In this document: positions 37,576 to 47,426 of the stretch, one piece after another
Layout: each line of letters begins with the position of its first letter
Position numbering within the stretch: the stretch's first letter is position 1
Made by a program: the position numbers and the translations under genes
Source: Hymenobacter radiodurans
GTDB taxonomy: Bacteria > Bacteroidota > Bacteroidia > Cytophagales > Hymenobacteraceae
Reading direction: 5' to 3'
DNA length: 64,000 nt
Assembly (NCBI RefSeq): GCF_004355185.1
Contig: NZ_CP037921.1
Span: forward strand, 62,001-126,000
Notes under the pieces: model-generated
What the model was told of the DNA's origin: nothing
The model's input: the letters and a program-made list of their open reading frames with translations, nothing else
Databases searched by the model: none

Positions 37576-38637
37576 TCAGGCGCTGCGCCGACGCGGCCAG
37601 CGCGAGCGCAACGGGTTGGGCAGGGGCTGGTTGCCCGTCCATTCCCTGCCCTCGGTGGACAGGTACTGCTGGTAACGCTCGGGCTCAATGCGGCGGCGGT
37701 CGACGAAGTACAGGCCACCGCGGAAGCCCCGCCGCCGCACCCAGCTGTTGATCAGGTAGGCGTGAAGGCGCTCGAGGGAATGAAAGTCGCGGGTCGGCAC
37801 CCCGAAGTCCCCTTGGAAGTAGCTGCCGCCCATCACCGGCGGGCGCACAATGCCGGCCGCGTCGCCATGGCGCAGCCGGCTGATGTCCGCTACCCAGGCC
37901 CCATTGATAATGTTCACGGCCGGGTAGGGGGAGGGGTTGCCCCACATGACTTTGCGCCCCGCCCCGTTGACATTGGCAAACCAGGGGAGGTGGGACATAA
38001 CAAAGGCGGAGAAATAAGCAAACTCCTGGGGGTCATAGTGCCGCTCGCGAAAGACGAGCGTGACCTCGCGGCGCTCGACGCGGATCAGGCGGCGCAGCTC
38101 CCGGCGAAAGCGCGGGTCCGCCAGGTACTGCATGGCTTCGGCAAAGGTGTTGAAGAGCAGCGTCAGGCCGTTATAGTGCACGGCGCCGTGCAGGTAGTTA
38201 ATGGCATGGGGCATGCGGCGCTGCGGTCCATGGGGAATCTCGGGCGTCAGGATGGACTTACGCACCATGCTGGCCAGGAAACGGCCGACTTTGCCCACGA
38301 TGGCCTCGTCTGGTTCGGGCACGTAGTCTGGCGTAGCCCAGAGGGTGCCCACCGGGGTTCGAAAGACGATGTTACGCGGCCATATCAATTCCTCTTCCTG
38401 CGGTATCAGGCCGGTCACCCAGGGGTGATCGGCGGTGAGCAGGCCGGCCGGCAGCTGGTGGATAGACAAGAGGCGGAGCACGTGAAAGGCCCCGCCCGTA
38501 TTGTGAATCAGGTTGCCGCGCACGATGTTTTGCGTCATGAAAAAGGCTTCTTTCAGCCGGTCGCGCTTCCGGGCATTCACAGAAGAAGCTGTAATAGTCG
38601 GCATAGCGGGGGAAGAAATACGGGTAGCAGTTGACAT
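37576..38637 (-). CDS. Unrecognised ~350-residue cytoplasmic protein
   Basis: I do not recognise the family. From the ATG at 38637 (MSTATRISSP) the protein has no signal peptide and no membrane segment. Trp, His and Arg are frequent, and blocks such as NIVRGNLIHNTGGAF, HPWVTGLIPQEEELIWP, FRERHYDPQEFAYFSAF and GSYFQGDFGVPTRDFHS look like conserved enzyme core. It ends with an Arg-rich tail. It is convergent with the SRPBCC operon and divergent from the DUF2339 gene, so it has its own promoter in the AT-rich gap at 38640-38800. Confidence 0.6.
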   Translation of the reverse strand: MSTATRISSPAMPTITASSVNARKRDRLKEAFFMTQNIVRGNLIHNTGGAFHVLRLLSIHQLPAGLLTADHPWVTGLIPQEEELIWPRNIVFRTPVGTLWATPDYVPEPDEAIVGKVGRFLASMVRKSILTPEIPHGPQRRMPHAINYLHGAVHYNGLTLLFNTFAEAMQYLADPRFRRELRRLIRVERREVTLVFRERHYDPQEFAYFSAFVMSHLPWFANVNGAGRKVMWGNPSPYPAVNIINGAWVADISRLRHGDAAGIVRPPVMGGSYFQGDFGVPTRDFHSLERLHAYLINSWVRRRGFRGGLYFVDRRRIEPERYQQYLSTEGREWTGNQPLPNPLRSRWPRRRSA

Positions 38638-38800
38638 GGCGGGGATGGGGGAGGAGGAGCAGACGGAGCTCAAGGTACGCATAACGGACAGGCGTGAGCA
38701 GCGGAAAAGCAACGAATGGCCACGCTGGCAATAAAGCTTCAAAAGTAACATTTATAATTTTTCATAATACTATATAAAGTTTTTTGTGTAAAATTATGGC

Positions 38801-41800
38801 ATGGAAAACTTTTTCGTGCTGGTAGTACTCGTCGTAGCCGGTGTTGTTTACCAAAAATTCTCCGCTCGCTTGCTCGACCTCGAGCAACGCTTGCGCAGCC
38901 GGGAGGAGGAGTATACCCGCCTAAGAACGATGGTGGATAGCCTGCGCGAGCAACTCCAGAACCTACGCACGGCCGGGTCCTCTCGGGAGCCCGAACCGAC
39001 TATTCCCACGCCACTTATACCCCCCGTTGCGCCACCTATCGTTTCCGTGGCTCCCCCCACCGCTCCGCGCGTGGTCCCCTCCGTGGAGCGGCCGCACCCA
39101 GCAGCAACCGCGCAACCAGCTTCCCCCGCCATTCCCGCGCCGACGCCAGCTCCGCGGCCAGTGGAGCCCCTGGCTTCCCCGCCGCCGCTCACATCTCCAA
39201 CTTCCGTCCCGCCTCCGTCGCCCCCGCGGCCCCTTACAGCACCCCAACCCAAACCACTACCTGTGCCCCCAGCACCTCCCGCTGTACCACCCCCGCCCAC
39301 GTGGTGGGACCGCACGGAGCAGCTGGTGCTCGACAACTGGACGGGAATTCTTGGGGCGATCGTGCTCGTCACCGGCGTGGGCTTTCTCGGGGTGTATACC
39401 GCCTTGCAGGTAGCTCCCCCCGTGCGCTTTGCGATGATTGGCAGCTTCGCCCTCGCTTTACTGGGGGTCCAGCACTACCTGCGTGCGAAACCCTTCGCCT
39501 ACCGCCTCCACGTCTGGCTGCAGAGCAGCGCGGCAGCCATTTTCTTGTTTGCCTGCGTGGGCGCGGTGAGCGTCCCGGGCCTGCGCTGGGTGGAGCCGCC
39601 CTTTTCATACCTCGTGCTCCTGGTGGGCATTGCCGCTAACCTCTGGCTCGCCTGGGCGACCAGCCGCGAGGCGGTCGCTACCTTACATGGGGTGCTGAGC
39701 CTGGTGGCCCTGGCCGTGCTGCCTCCCACGCTGCTACCCCTGGGCGCCGCCGCCGGGGTCACGGCCTTTAGCATTGCCATTACGTACCGGCAGCGCTGGA
39801 AATTTCAACTGCTGCTCAGCATCCTGAGCTTTTTTGCCTTTCACCAGTTCTGGATCTTCCAGCAGCAGGCGCCGGTGCTGGGGGCCGCCCGCTGGGGCGC
39901 GATGGCGCTGGTACTACTCGTCGGCGCGGCCGCAGCGGTGGTGCAGTACCGCCGCGTGTACGCCCACCAGCAGTTTGATGCCCTGCTCTTCGCCGCCCAC
40001 GTGCTGAACTGGACCGCCCTGGGCATCAACCTGTATAGCTACAGTACCGGCTCGCCCTGGAAGACAGTACCGCTGGGCCTGGGTGCCCTGCTTACCTTCT
40101 GGGTAGCGCGGCAGGCGCGGCAGCTAGGCATTCAGTGGCTGTTTCAGACCGACACCATCATCTCCCTGCTGCTGGCCTTAGCTACGGCCTTTTCCCTGCA
40201 GGGCTGGCACGCCACGGGCAGCATCATCCTGTTGTTTATGCTGCTGGAAACCCTGCTCGTGGCCTTTATCATGGCCCGGGAGGGGGAAACCCTCGTGTTT
40301 CAGGTAGCTTCCTGGGGAGCGCTGGCTTGCGGCGGGTTGCTGCTGGGCCTCAACCTGTTCTACCTGCGCGACTACGCGGCGGCGGAGCTGCCCCGTAATG
40401 CGTGGCTGCTGGTGGGGGCGGGCCTGGCGGGAGCGGCCTATTTTCGGCTGGTTGCCCTGCCCGATAGGCTCGCCGACGGGACCAGCGGAATGGGCGTGAC
40501 CGGACAGGCGTTAGCCCGCCGCTTTGGCTGGATGGTCGGCGTCCTCTACGGGGGCGGGGCGCTCCTGCTCGCGCACGCCTTATTTGGCCGCGCGCACCCG
40601 CCGGTCGCGGGCTTACTAGGGGCCGCCGCCGCGGCCAGTGGGGCAATCTTTGGGGTGGCCTGGTGGCTGGGCCGCACCTGGCCCTGGTTTCGCCTCCTAC
40701 ACCTGCTGCTGGGGCAGACCATGCTGCTGGTCGTCCTGGTCGGGTTGCATAAAGCGGGCCTGAGTTGGCCGGCCACGGCCCTACTCGTGTACCTGGAAAC
40801 GCTGCTGCTCACCGGGCTGCTGGCCCGCGGGCAGGAGCAGCCCGCCGCGTTGATCTACCTGAGTACTGCCCTGCTGACGGGCGGCTGGTTGATGCTGGTC
40901 AGCCTGCAGGACGTGGCCTTTTTACCTATCGAGTCTCTGGGCCGCAACGCCAGCCTGCTCGCGCTGGCCGGCGGCGTGACGACGCTCTTCGTGCCCTTCT
41001 GGAATCGCTTTTCCGGGGAACAGGAAGAGGAGGCCGTCCCCCGGTGGTCCGGGGCCCCGCGGCTCTCCTACGCCACCGGCGGGCTGGCGGGGTCCTATGG
41101 CTCGGGTGTGCCGCCCTGTTGCTACAAGGCTTATTCGGCCTGGCTCACCCACCCGTAGCCGGGCTGATCGGGGGGGCAGCCCTGGCCGCGGGCTGCGTGT
41201 TTGGGTTGGCCTGGTGGCTGCGCACCACCACGGCGTGGCTGCGCGCCGAGCACCTGCTGGTGGGCCAACTCCTGCTGACGGTCGCTTTCTTGGGCTTGCA
41301 CGAGGCGGGCCTCAATTGGCCCTTGACGGTGACGTTGCTTTACGGAGAGGTACTGGGCATGTTGCTGCTGCTCGCCTGGCAGCGGGAATGGCTCGTGTAC
41401 CGCGTGCTGCTCTACGGGTCGCTGGGGCTGGCTGGTCTGCTTCCCCTCCTCATTTACCGTGGCAGCCCGGGCCTGCTCAGCCCCGAACAGCGGGCGCTGC
41501 TCTTGGTGCTGGCGGCCGGCGCAACCACAGCGGCCCAGTCGCTGCTGCACCGGCAGGCGGCCCCCGCCTACGATGGGCTGCCCTTCTCGTATCTGCCTAC
41601 TTACCGGCTGCGGCTACTGGGCTTTATCGGCGGCGGGCGGCTTGGTCTACCAGCATACGTGGGCTACTGGGCTGGCCGTGGTGCTGGGCGCGGGCGGGCT
41701 GCTGGTGCGGCGCAGCCGGCCCGTGCCGGGCTTGTGGATGGGCCTGCTGTTGGCCGTCAGTGGCTATCATCTGCTGCAGTGGAGCTACGTGCTGGGGGGC

Positions 41801-43072
41801 GCCGCCGCATCGTGGCACAGTGGGGCGCTGCTGATTTACCTAGGGCCCCTCTTGGCCTTGTCCGGGGTAGGCCTGGCCTGTTCCTGGTGGGAAGCACGCC
41901 AGCAGCACACCCGCTGGCCGTGGCTATACTTACTGGGCCTGCACGCCGCGATAATTGCGTGGGCCACCCTCTCACCCCACGCCATGGCGCTGCCCGTGCT
42001 GGGCTGGCTGGGCCTCGCGGCCGGCGCGGCGGGAGCCGCCCACTGGCGGCGGCCCCGCGGGCTGGAAGCCTCGTTGCTGCGGCTGGATGGTAGTCCCGAT
42101 CGCTATTTGCTGCACCTGACCTATGGCTTGATTGGCCTAGCGCTGGCCTATCACTTGGTGCGGCTGGTTCCCAGTCACGCCCTGCTACTGCAGGTACCAG
42201 CGCGACGCGTGACGGCCACCGCGCTGCTGGCCCTGCTCGCGGGCTTCGCGGCCCTGCGGCCGCCCGGCCCGGCCGCCCCCTACCGGAGCTGGCGCCTGCT
42301 GCACCCCTTGCTGCCGGAGGTCACGCTGCTGCTGGCGTCTTTCACGTTCGGCTGGGAAGTGCGCGCGCCCTGGCAGCCGCTGCTGTGGAGTATGGCCGCA
42401 TTGCTCTTAACCCGCGGAGGGCGTCTGCTGCCCCCGCGCCTGGCCCGGGTGCGGGTCTATGGGCTGCTGTTCTATGGCGCCGCGGTGCTGAGCAGTTGCT
42501 TTGTCTCGTTAACCTACCTGAGCCCCGGGCACTGGCTCCGGGTGGACTGGCTGGTGAGTGCGGCGGCCCAGGTGGGGCTGTTTGCCTACGCGGCCCTGGC
42601 TCTGCTCGGCGCAAGCCAGCCTGCGGCGGCCGTGTGGTGGCCGGCGGGACTGCGGTCTCTGGAGCCCTTAGAGCAGCTGCAACGCCAGCCCCGGCGCTTA
42701 GTACCCGTGCTGCTCTACCCGGCCTTTGGCGCCCTCACCCTGCTGCTGGTGCAGTCCTTCGATCAGTCCATCCTGACCGTGTTGCTGATGCTGGAAGTGG
42801 TGGGCATCTTTGTGAGCAGCTTGCTGCTGCGCCGGCAGGACCTGCGTTACGTGGCTCTGGCTGGCATTGCCTTTTGCTTGGTGCGCTTGGTCTTCTTTGA
42901 CCTGCGGCAGAGCGGCACGATCGCGCGGGCCGTCGTCTTTATCCTGATGGGCCTGTTGCTGCTGGGCATGAACGCGTTGTATGCCCGCTTTAAAGATCGC
43001 TTTGGGGCGGTCGCCCTCACGGCCGAGGTCGCCGCCGAGGAGCCTACCCTACCTCCAGAAGAAGAGGGATAA
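38801..43072 (+). CDS. DUF2339-family giant membrane protein (two frameshifts as sequenced)
   Basis: About 1,420 residues when joined. An N-terminal helix and coiled coil (LLDLEQRLRSREEEYTRLR) are followed by a Pro-rich linker (about 65-165) and then more than 25 hydrophobic helices, starting at WDRTEQLVLDNWTGILGAIV, typical of DUF2339. The function is unknown. It ends LYARFKDRFG and a Glu-rich tail. Breaks: the G4 run 41089-41092, where one extra G joins LAGVLWLGCAAL, and 41635-41637, where one base fewer (or two more) joins FIGGG to GLVYQHTW. Several helices repeat similar sequences (LFGxAHPPVAGL...), suggesting internal duplication. Confidence 0.8.
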
Positions 43073-43143
43073 ACTCCGTCACCACCGGCTCGTGGCGGCT
43101 GCCCTCCGCCCGCTGGTCATCGTCTACCTGCTTATCTTTCCCC

Positions 43144-43584
43144 ATGCCTTTGCTTCCTAGTTCCGATTCCCCTCCGGCCGCCACCCTGGGCCTCCAACAA
43201 CCAACTCCTGCCCCCGGGCACCCGGCTCATACCCCCTCGAGTCGGCGGGCCCAGGTGGGCGGAGCCGTCGTGGCGAAGCTCCTGCCGCTGCTGGCCCTGC
43301 TCGACACTATTCAGCCCGCCGTGGCCAGTGACTCGGTGTTCCGCACTCGCCGCAAGAAGATCCAGGCCCACCTAGCTCAGGTTCGCGCCGAGCTGCACCA
43401 GCCCCGGCCCAAACGCCAGGTGCTGAGCCACGCCGTGCAGGCGTTGACGGAGCTGGTGCGGGAGGAGGCGCGCGACATCAGTCAAGATGAAGTCAAGCAG
43501 GCGGCGAAGGAAGTGGTCCTGGCCACCCTGCTCAATGCCCCGACCCTGCTCAAGGCGGCCCACCAGGCCCGCCTGCTCTCCTAA
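43144..43584 (+). CDS. Hypothetical helical protein
   Basis: 146 residues, not recognised. A Pro/Ser-rich N-terminal third precedes helices LLPLLALLDTIQPAVASD, RKKIQAHLAQVRAEL, VQALTELVREEARDISQDEV and LNAPTLLKAAHQARLLS. There is no signal peptide or membrane segment. It starts 72 bases after the DUF2339 gene in the same direction and may be co-transcribed with it. Confidence 0.55.
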   Translation: MPLLPSSDSPPAATLGLQQPTPAPGHPAHTPSSRRAQVGGAVVAKLLPLLALLDTIQPAVASDSVFRTRRKKIQAHLAQVRAELHQPRPKRQVLSHAVQALTELVREEARDISQDEVKQAAKEVVLATLLNAPTLLKAAHQARLLS

Positions 43585-43634
43585 GCAGGGTAAGCCTCGC
43601 GAACCTTAGGACGAACACGGCTTGCTACCTAAGC

Positions 43635-44084
43635 ATGATCATTTTTTACCAAGCAGTATACTCCGTGTACCTGAACTTCCTCTTTTCCTTTCTGGCTGTC
43701 CTACTACTCAGCTGCGGGACGCGGTCGGTGGGTCCGGTCATCACGGCTCAGCAGATTGCTTGCCTGAATAAAGACAAAGCCTGGGTGCAGCAGTCGATTA
43801 CCGCCCAGCAGCAAACCTTCGTGGGCAGGGAACAGGACGTGTATCTATTTACCACCCCGCAGGGGGCCGTGCTCGGCTACCTCTTCGAGCAGGGCGAGTG
43901 TTCGACCGTTATGACCCAGGTGCCGGCGGGCCGGCTGGCGCAGGCCGAAGCGTTTATCGCGGCCGAGGTCAAAAAGAACTTCGGACCCATGCTCATCAGC
44001 CCGGCCAACGTGCATTACAAGCTCTACACGGCCCCCATCTGGCAGGACACGGAAACCTACGTGGTCGCCCAAGCCCTGAACTAG
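43635..44084 (+). CDS. Small predicted lipoprotein
   Basis: 149 residues, family not recognised. The N-terminal hydrophobic stretch LFSFLAVLLLSCGTRS is a lipoprotein signal with the lipid-carrying Cys near residue 27. The mature part has two strand-rich halves with a lone Cys pair (IACLNKD and EQGECSTV). It probably faces the periplasm. It lies between two other small genes in the same orientation with gaps of 50 and 105 bases. Confidence 0.6.
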   Translation: MIIFYQAVYSVYLNFLFSFLAVLLLSCGTRSVGPVITAQQIACLNKDKAWVQQSITAQQQTFVGREQDVYLFTTPQGAVLGYLFEQGECSTVMTQVPAGRLAQAEAFIAAEVKKNFGPMLISPANVHYKLYTAPIWQDTETYVVAQALN

Positions 44085-44189
44085 GGGCCGGGGGGATGCC
44101 TTCTGATTAGGGCCTCTCAGGCCAACAGTGCATGCCACCCGTTACTCGGGCTCCCGACTCCTATCCCTTTCCTAAAAACTAACTTCTTC

Positions 44190-44965
44190 ATGTGGAACCT
44201 ACTTAAAGGCTTGGTGGGGCTGGCCGCTAGTTGCCTGGCGACGGTGTCCGTCGGCTTGGCGCAACCCACCGGCCATAAGCTGCCGACGGCCGCCGAACTG
44301 AAGAAAAACCTGGCACTGGTGGAGGCCGGTACCGAAGGGGAAAGCGAGGCATGGGACCGCCTGGTCGAGCAGACGGCCCGCCAACTGGTGGCATATTTGC
44401 GCACCCATGAGGTCTCGGCCGCAGCGGCCGAAAATCTGGGTCTTGACTTGTCGGTCGATTCCCGCGACGCCACCCAGCTGAGGGTATTCACGTATTCCTA
44501 CTCCTCGGGGGCACGCGCGGCACGATTAACCGCCCCGTGTTTCAGTGGAAAAACGCGGCGGGGAAGCTCTTCGCCTACCATGCCGACCTGGAGTGCGGGT
44601 ACGGCGAAATTTATCGGCTCGCTGCTCCGGGCCGTCAACGCTACTTGCTGCTTGGCAATGAAAAAGGGGACAGCCGATGCTTCGTGAGCGAAGCGCGCGT
44701 GCTCGAGGTAAAAGGCGATTACCTGCTGCTCGACAATCGGGCCTTCGGTACGGGCCCGGACCTAACCGTCTGCAATGTCGAGATGACATTTGAGGCTAAT
44801 AAGCAGGCGCTGCACCTCGACTATTCGTTCTACCAGGAAGACTTTCCCGCCTATGATCGCACCTATGAAGACCAGCGCCTGACCCAGCAGGGGTATCGGC
44901 GTAAGGCGAACGGCAAAAGCTTGATACTCTCACTTCAGGGAGGGCGCTTTGTGCAGGCACGGTAG
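44190..44965 (+). CDS. Exported hypothetical protein (frameshifted as sequenced)
   Basis: About 258 residues when joined, family not recognised. The signal peptide MWNLLKGLVGLAASCLATVS ends near GLAQ. A helical part (AELKKNLALVEAG and RLVEQTARQLVAYLRTH) is followed by a beta-rich domain starting LRVFTYSYSSGG. The frame breaks at the G5 run 44507-44511. One more G links SSGGTRGTINRP to VFQWKNAAGKLFAYHADLE, and the frame ends at 44965. The last part may bind a periplasmic ligand, but there is no direct evidence. Confidence 0.65.
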
Positions 44966-45051
44966 CGGGGCCGCTTCAAGCTCAACTATTGCGGGTTGCT
45001 CGCCGAATGGATGCTCGCGGTGTTCCTCTCCATTCATAGTTGCGAGTTAGT

Positions 45052-46026
45052 TTACAGGGCTAAATCCTGGGCCGCATTATGCTGACGGATATTATCCAGG
45101 CGGGTGTAGCGGCGGATCATGGCCGTGGTCTTGTGCTTGGTCTGGTTCATGATCTTGCTGTCATCGGCGCCGGCCAGCTTGGTGATGGTCACAAAAGAGG
45201 CCCGCAGGGAGTGGGCCGTATACTCCGCGCCCAAGTACTCCTGCACGACCAGGTTCACCCGCTCCGGGCTCAGGCGCTGGCGGGTCAGACGCTGGCCGTT
45301 GTAGAAGGACACGAACAGGGGCCCACTGGTGCGACCGTTCTCCGCCAGGAGCTGGAGCCAGTCCTTGACGGCCCGCACGGGGCAAGTACGCCGATCCGGG
45401 GCGAAGAACACGGCCTTCTCGTCTGCCTCCCCGAGTTGGTTGGTTTTACTGCGCTGCAGATCCACCACGAGCCCATCCTCGTCGAAGCGCAAGTGCTCGA
45501 CGTCCAGGCTCACCAGCTCTTCGCGCCGGAAGGCCCCGGCCAACCCCAACAATAAGATCGCCCGGTCGCGCACGCCCTTGGGCCGGCTCAGATCGATACC
45601 CTGCACGACGCGCTTGAAGTGAGCGAGCGTAAAGGCCGGGGCCTGCCGCTGGCGTTTGCCCTTCTTGCGGCCGACCCCTTTCAGCAGGACTTTAAATTTC
45701 TTCTCGTCCGTGGGGCTGGGCAGATCCTGCAGCTGGTGGGCCTTGGCCACGGCGGCGCAGTGGCGCTGGATGGTGGCCAGCTTCTTGCCCTCCGACGCCA
45801 GGTGGGTGACAAAGCCGGCCAGGGTTTCCAGCGCCGCCGGCAGTGCCGGCCGGTCCATGGCCTTACACCAGGCGGTGAAGCGGCGCCAGTCGCCGGCGTA
45901 AGCACGCTGGGTGTTGGCTGACCCTTCCAAGCCGGCGGCCACAAACGCGCCGGTCTCGGCGGCGTAGTCGTCGAAGGCGCGCGCGCGACCCACGGCCGGC
46001 GGGGTGACGGGGATCAGGTCCGGCAT
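45052..46026 (-). CDS. Tyrosine recombinase / integrase
   Basis: 324-residue XerC/D-like integrase. An N-terminal SAM-like DNA-binding domain (about 20-115; NTQRAYAGDWRRFTAWCK) precedes the catalytic domain. All catalytic residues are seen: Arg167 in GAFRREEL, Lys194 in SKTNQ, His272 and Arg275 in HSLRASF, His298 in TKHKT, and the nucleophile Tyr307 in RRYTR. Such enzymes integrate and excise mobile elements. It stands at the left edge of a stretch with accessory genes and lower GC. It is transcribed away from that stretch, as phage or island integrases often are. Confidence 0.9.
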   Translation of the reverse strand: MPDLIPVTPPAVGRARAFDDYAAETGAFVAAGLEGSANTQRAYAGDWRRFTAWCKAMDRPALPAALETLAGFVTHLASEGKKLATIQRHCAAVAKAHQLQDLPSPTDEKKFKVLLKGVGRKKGKRQRQAPAFTLAHFKRVVQGIDLSRPKGVRDRAILLLGLAGAFRREELVSLDVEHLRFDEDGLVVDLQRSKTNQLGEADEKAVFFAPDRRTCPVRAVKDWLQLLAENGRTSGPLFVSFYNGQRLTRQRLSPERVNLVVQEYLGAEYTAHSLRASFVTITKLAGADDSKIMNQTKHKTTAMIRRYTRLDNIRQHNAAQDLAL

Positions 46027-46442
46027 ACTCCTTATATAGATGTAAACGAAGAGTGAGTAATTAACTAGATGTGGGCCGACTTAAAGGTAGCATTAAGGCT
46101 CCGATAACTAATGATTATCGGAGCCTTCATTAGAAAAAGTAAAGAAAAATTTAGATAGTGCAAGCATCTAGTGAAAATTATGATTTCCTAGTGTAAAGTA
46201 CTATTTTCATTTACCTAAGCGGTGCACCGCCGGGGTCACGGGCAATCACCCCGATTAGCGCTTCTCAGCGCCATGCCTACTTCCCCGCCCGACTTTCAGC
46301 TATATCAACTCAAGGCCCCAATGGCCGGTTGGATCAGCCGCGAACCCCAGGTCATCCTGGTGACATACCGCTGTCAATTGCCGGGCGTAGGTTGCGACCT
46401 TATCTACTCATACCATTCCTGCCAGTAAATCCTGCTACAACC
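46027..46442. other. Intergenic region upstream of the integrase
   Basis: About 415 AT-rich bases. It holds the integrase promoter region and the inverted repeat at 46095-46127. An attachment site might be here or beyond the integrase stop, but no repeat pair was found by eye. Short open frames before the TfoX gene look non-coding. Confidence 0.4.
46095..46127. terminator. Perfect 13-bp inverted repeat
   Basis: Arms 46095-46107 and 46115-46127 are perfectly complementary with a 7-nt loop. A/T-rich flanks on both sides make it a possible bidirectional terminator. It lies 69 bases upstream of the integrase start, so an operator or attachment role is also possible. Confidence 0.55.
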
Positions 46443-46829
46443 ATGGCCTACGACCCTAAGCTTACCGATCGCGTTCGTGAATACTTGGCGGCTATACCAG
46501 AGTTAGTGATTGAGGAAAAAGAAATGTTTGGCGTGTTAAACTTTCTGGTCCAGGGCAAAACCTGCGTGTGCGTCCGCGAGGACAGTCTCATGTTGCGCTT
46601 CGACCCCGGGCGGCAGGAAGAAGTGGCTGAAAAGAACGGCTACCACACGATGCTGATGAAAGGCAAGGAATACAAAGGCTATGGGTATATCGATTCCTAC
46701 GGCATCCAAGACCCGCGGGACTTTGCCTACTTTCTCACCCTGTGCCTGGACTATAATAAACGAGCGAAGGCCTCCGCTAAAAGCAAAGGGAAATCCAAAA
46801 CCGGCGGGGGAAAAACCCGGGGGCAGTAA
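46443..46829 (+). CDS. TfoX/Sxy N-terminal-domain protein
   Basis: 128 residues from the ATG at 46443. The TfoX N-terminal domain is seen as VREYLAAIPELVIEEKEMFGVLNFLVQGKTCV, here in motifs EEKEMFG, LNFLVQGK, CVREDSLMLRF and the late MLMKGKEYKGYGYID. A Lys-rich tail replaces the C-terminal domain of true competence regulators. Stand-alone domains of this kind are common in Bacteroidota and have no settled role. An upstream in-frame extension has no domain. A repeat copy and a terminator follow. Confidence 0.85.
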   Translation: MAYDPKLTDRVREYLAAIPELVIEEKEMFGVLNFLVQGKTCVCVREDSLMLRFDPGRQEEVAEKNGYHTMLMKGKEYKGYGYIDSYGIQDPRDFAYFLTLCLDYNKRAKASAKSKGKSKTGGGKTRGQ

Positions 46830-46875
46830 GTGCTCCCGCCGGCTGACGTTCCGCTAAGCCCTGAATTGGCGAGAT

Positions 46876-46914
46876 TAGGTACGATAACCGTTCCTCAGCA
46901 TAACTTGACGCGGA
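46876..46914 (+). repeat. Intergenic 39-bp repeat, copy 2
   Basis: Matches 34332-34370 at 31 of 39 positions and, like it, is followed directly by a terminator hairpin. The first 12 bases also equal 33507-33518. It lies 47 bases downstream of the TfoX gene. Confidence 0.6.
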
Positions 46915-46916
46915 CC

Positions 46917-46940
46917 GCCCCCTGTTATAGGGGCTTTTTT
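46917..46940 (+). terminator. Intrinsic terminator
   Basis: A GCCCC/GGGGC stem (46917-46921 with 46930-46934) is followed by a run of six T. It ends the TfoX transcript or the repeat element before it. Confidence 0.7.
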
Positions 46941-46999
46941 ATTAAGCCCGCGGTAAAGAATTGCGTGTGAAGCAGGCAGCGAAGAAGCGGCAGAAACAG

Positions 47000-47023
47000 A
47001 AAGCTCCTCAGTCGAGGAGCTTT
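47000..47023 (-). terminator. Terminator of the HATPase/STAS-like operon
   Basis: Arms 47000-47009 and 47014-47023 form a perfect 10-bp stem with a 4-nt loop. On the minus strand it lies 31 bases after the stop of the STAS-like gene and is followed by a T-rich stretch. Confidence 0.65.
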
Positions 47024-47054
47024 CATCAAATGAGCGCTTTAAGGATTACTGTTG

Positions 47055-47372
47055 TTACTCAGCGTCATGCAACTGCGCCACATCGGCCATGTATTTCTTC
47101 AGTTGCGCTAGTTGCGCTGGCTTGTAATTGGTCAGGCGAATTCGTTTGAAACCATCCATTCCCATGTCTTCATAAAGGGCACCAAGGGATGAGTTTAAAA
47201 AGGAGCTGGAGAAACCAATAACACCTTGTAAGGATAAAGTGATAACCCCCTGTTGTTGGCGAAGGCCATCCTTCATCGCCACCAGCAAAGAAAGTCCATC
47301 GGTATTGCTGTACGTACCGGTTGTGATAGCAGAAATAGTCAGTACTACCCCGTTTGCTGCTGTATTGCTCAT
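47055..47372 (-). CDS. STAS-like (DUF4325) domain protein
   Basis: 105 residues from the ATG at 47372. The pattern GVITLSLQGVIGFSSSFLNSSLG, here in motifs VITLSLQGV and GFSSSFLNSSLG, matches the STAS-like DUF4325 family, where a Ser-rich turn follows the central strand. These proteins resemble anti-sigma-factor antagonists and are usually encoded next to a HATPase-domain protein. That partner lies 54 bases upstream here. They presumably form a small signalling or switch pair. The target is unknown. Confidence 0.75.
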   Translation of the reverse strand: MSNTAANGVVLTISAITTGTYSNTDGLSLLVAMKDGLRQQQGVITLSLQGVIGFSSSFLNSSLGALYEDMGMDGFKRIRLTNYKPAQLAQLKKYMADVAQLHDAE

Positions 47373-47426
47373 AGTGTGTGGGTGCAAGTAGTAAAGGGTA
47401 ATTTTAAGCAGTATACGAAACTAGCC

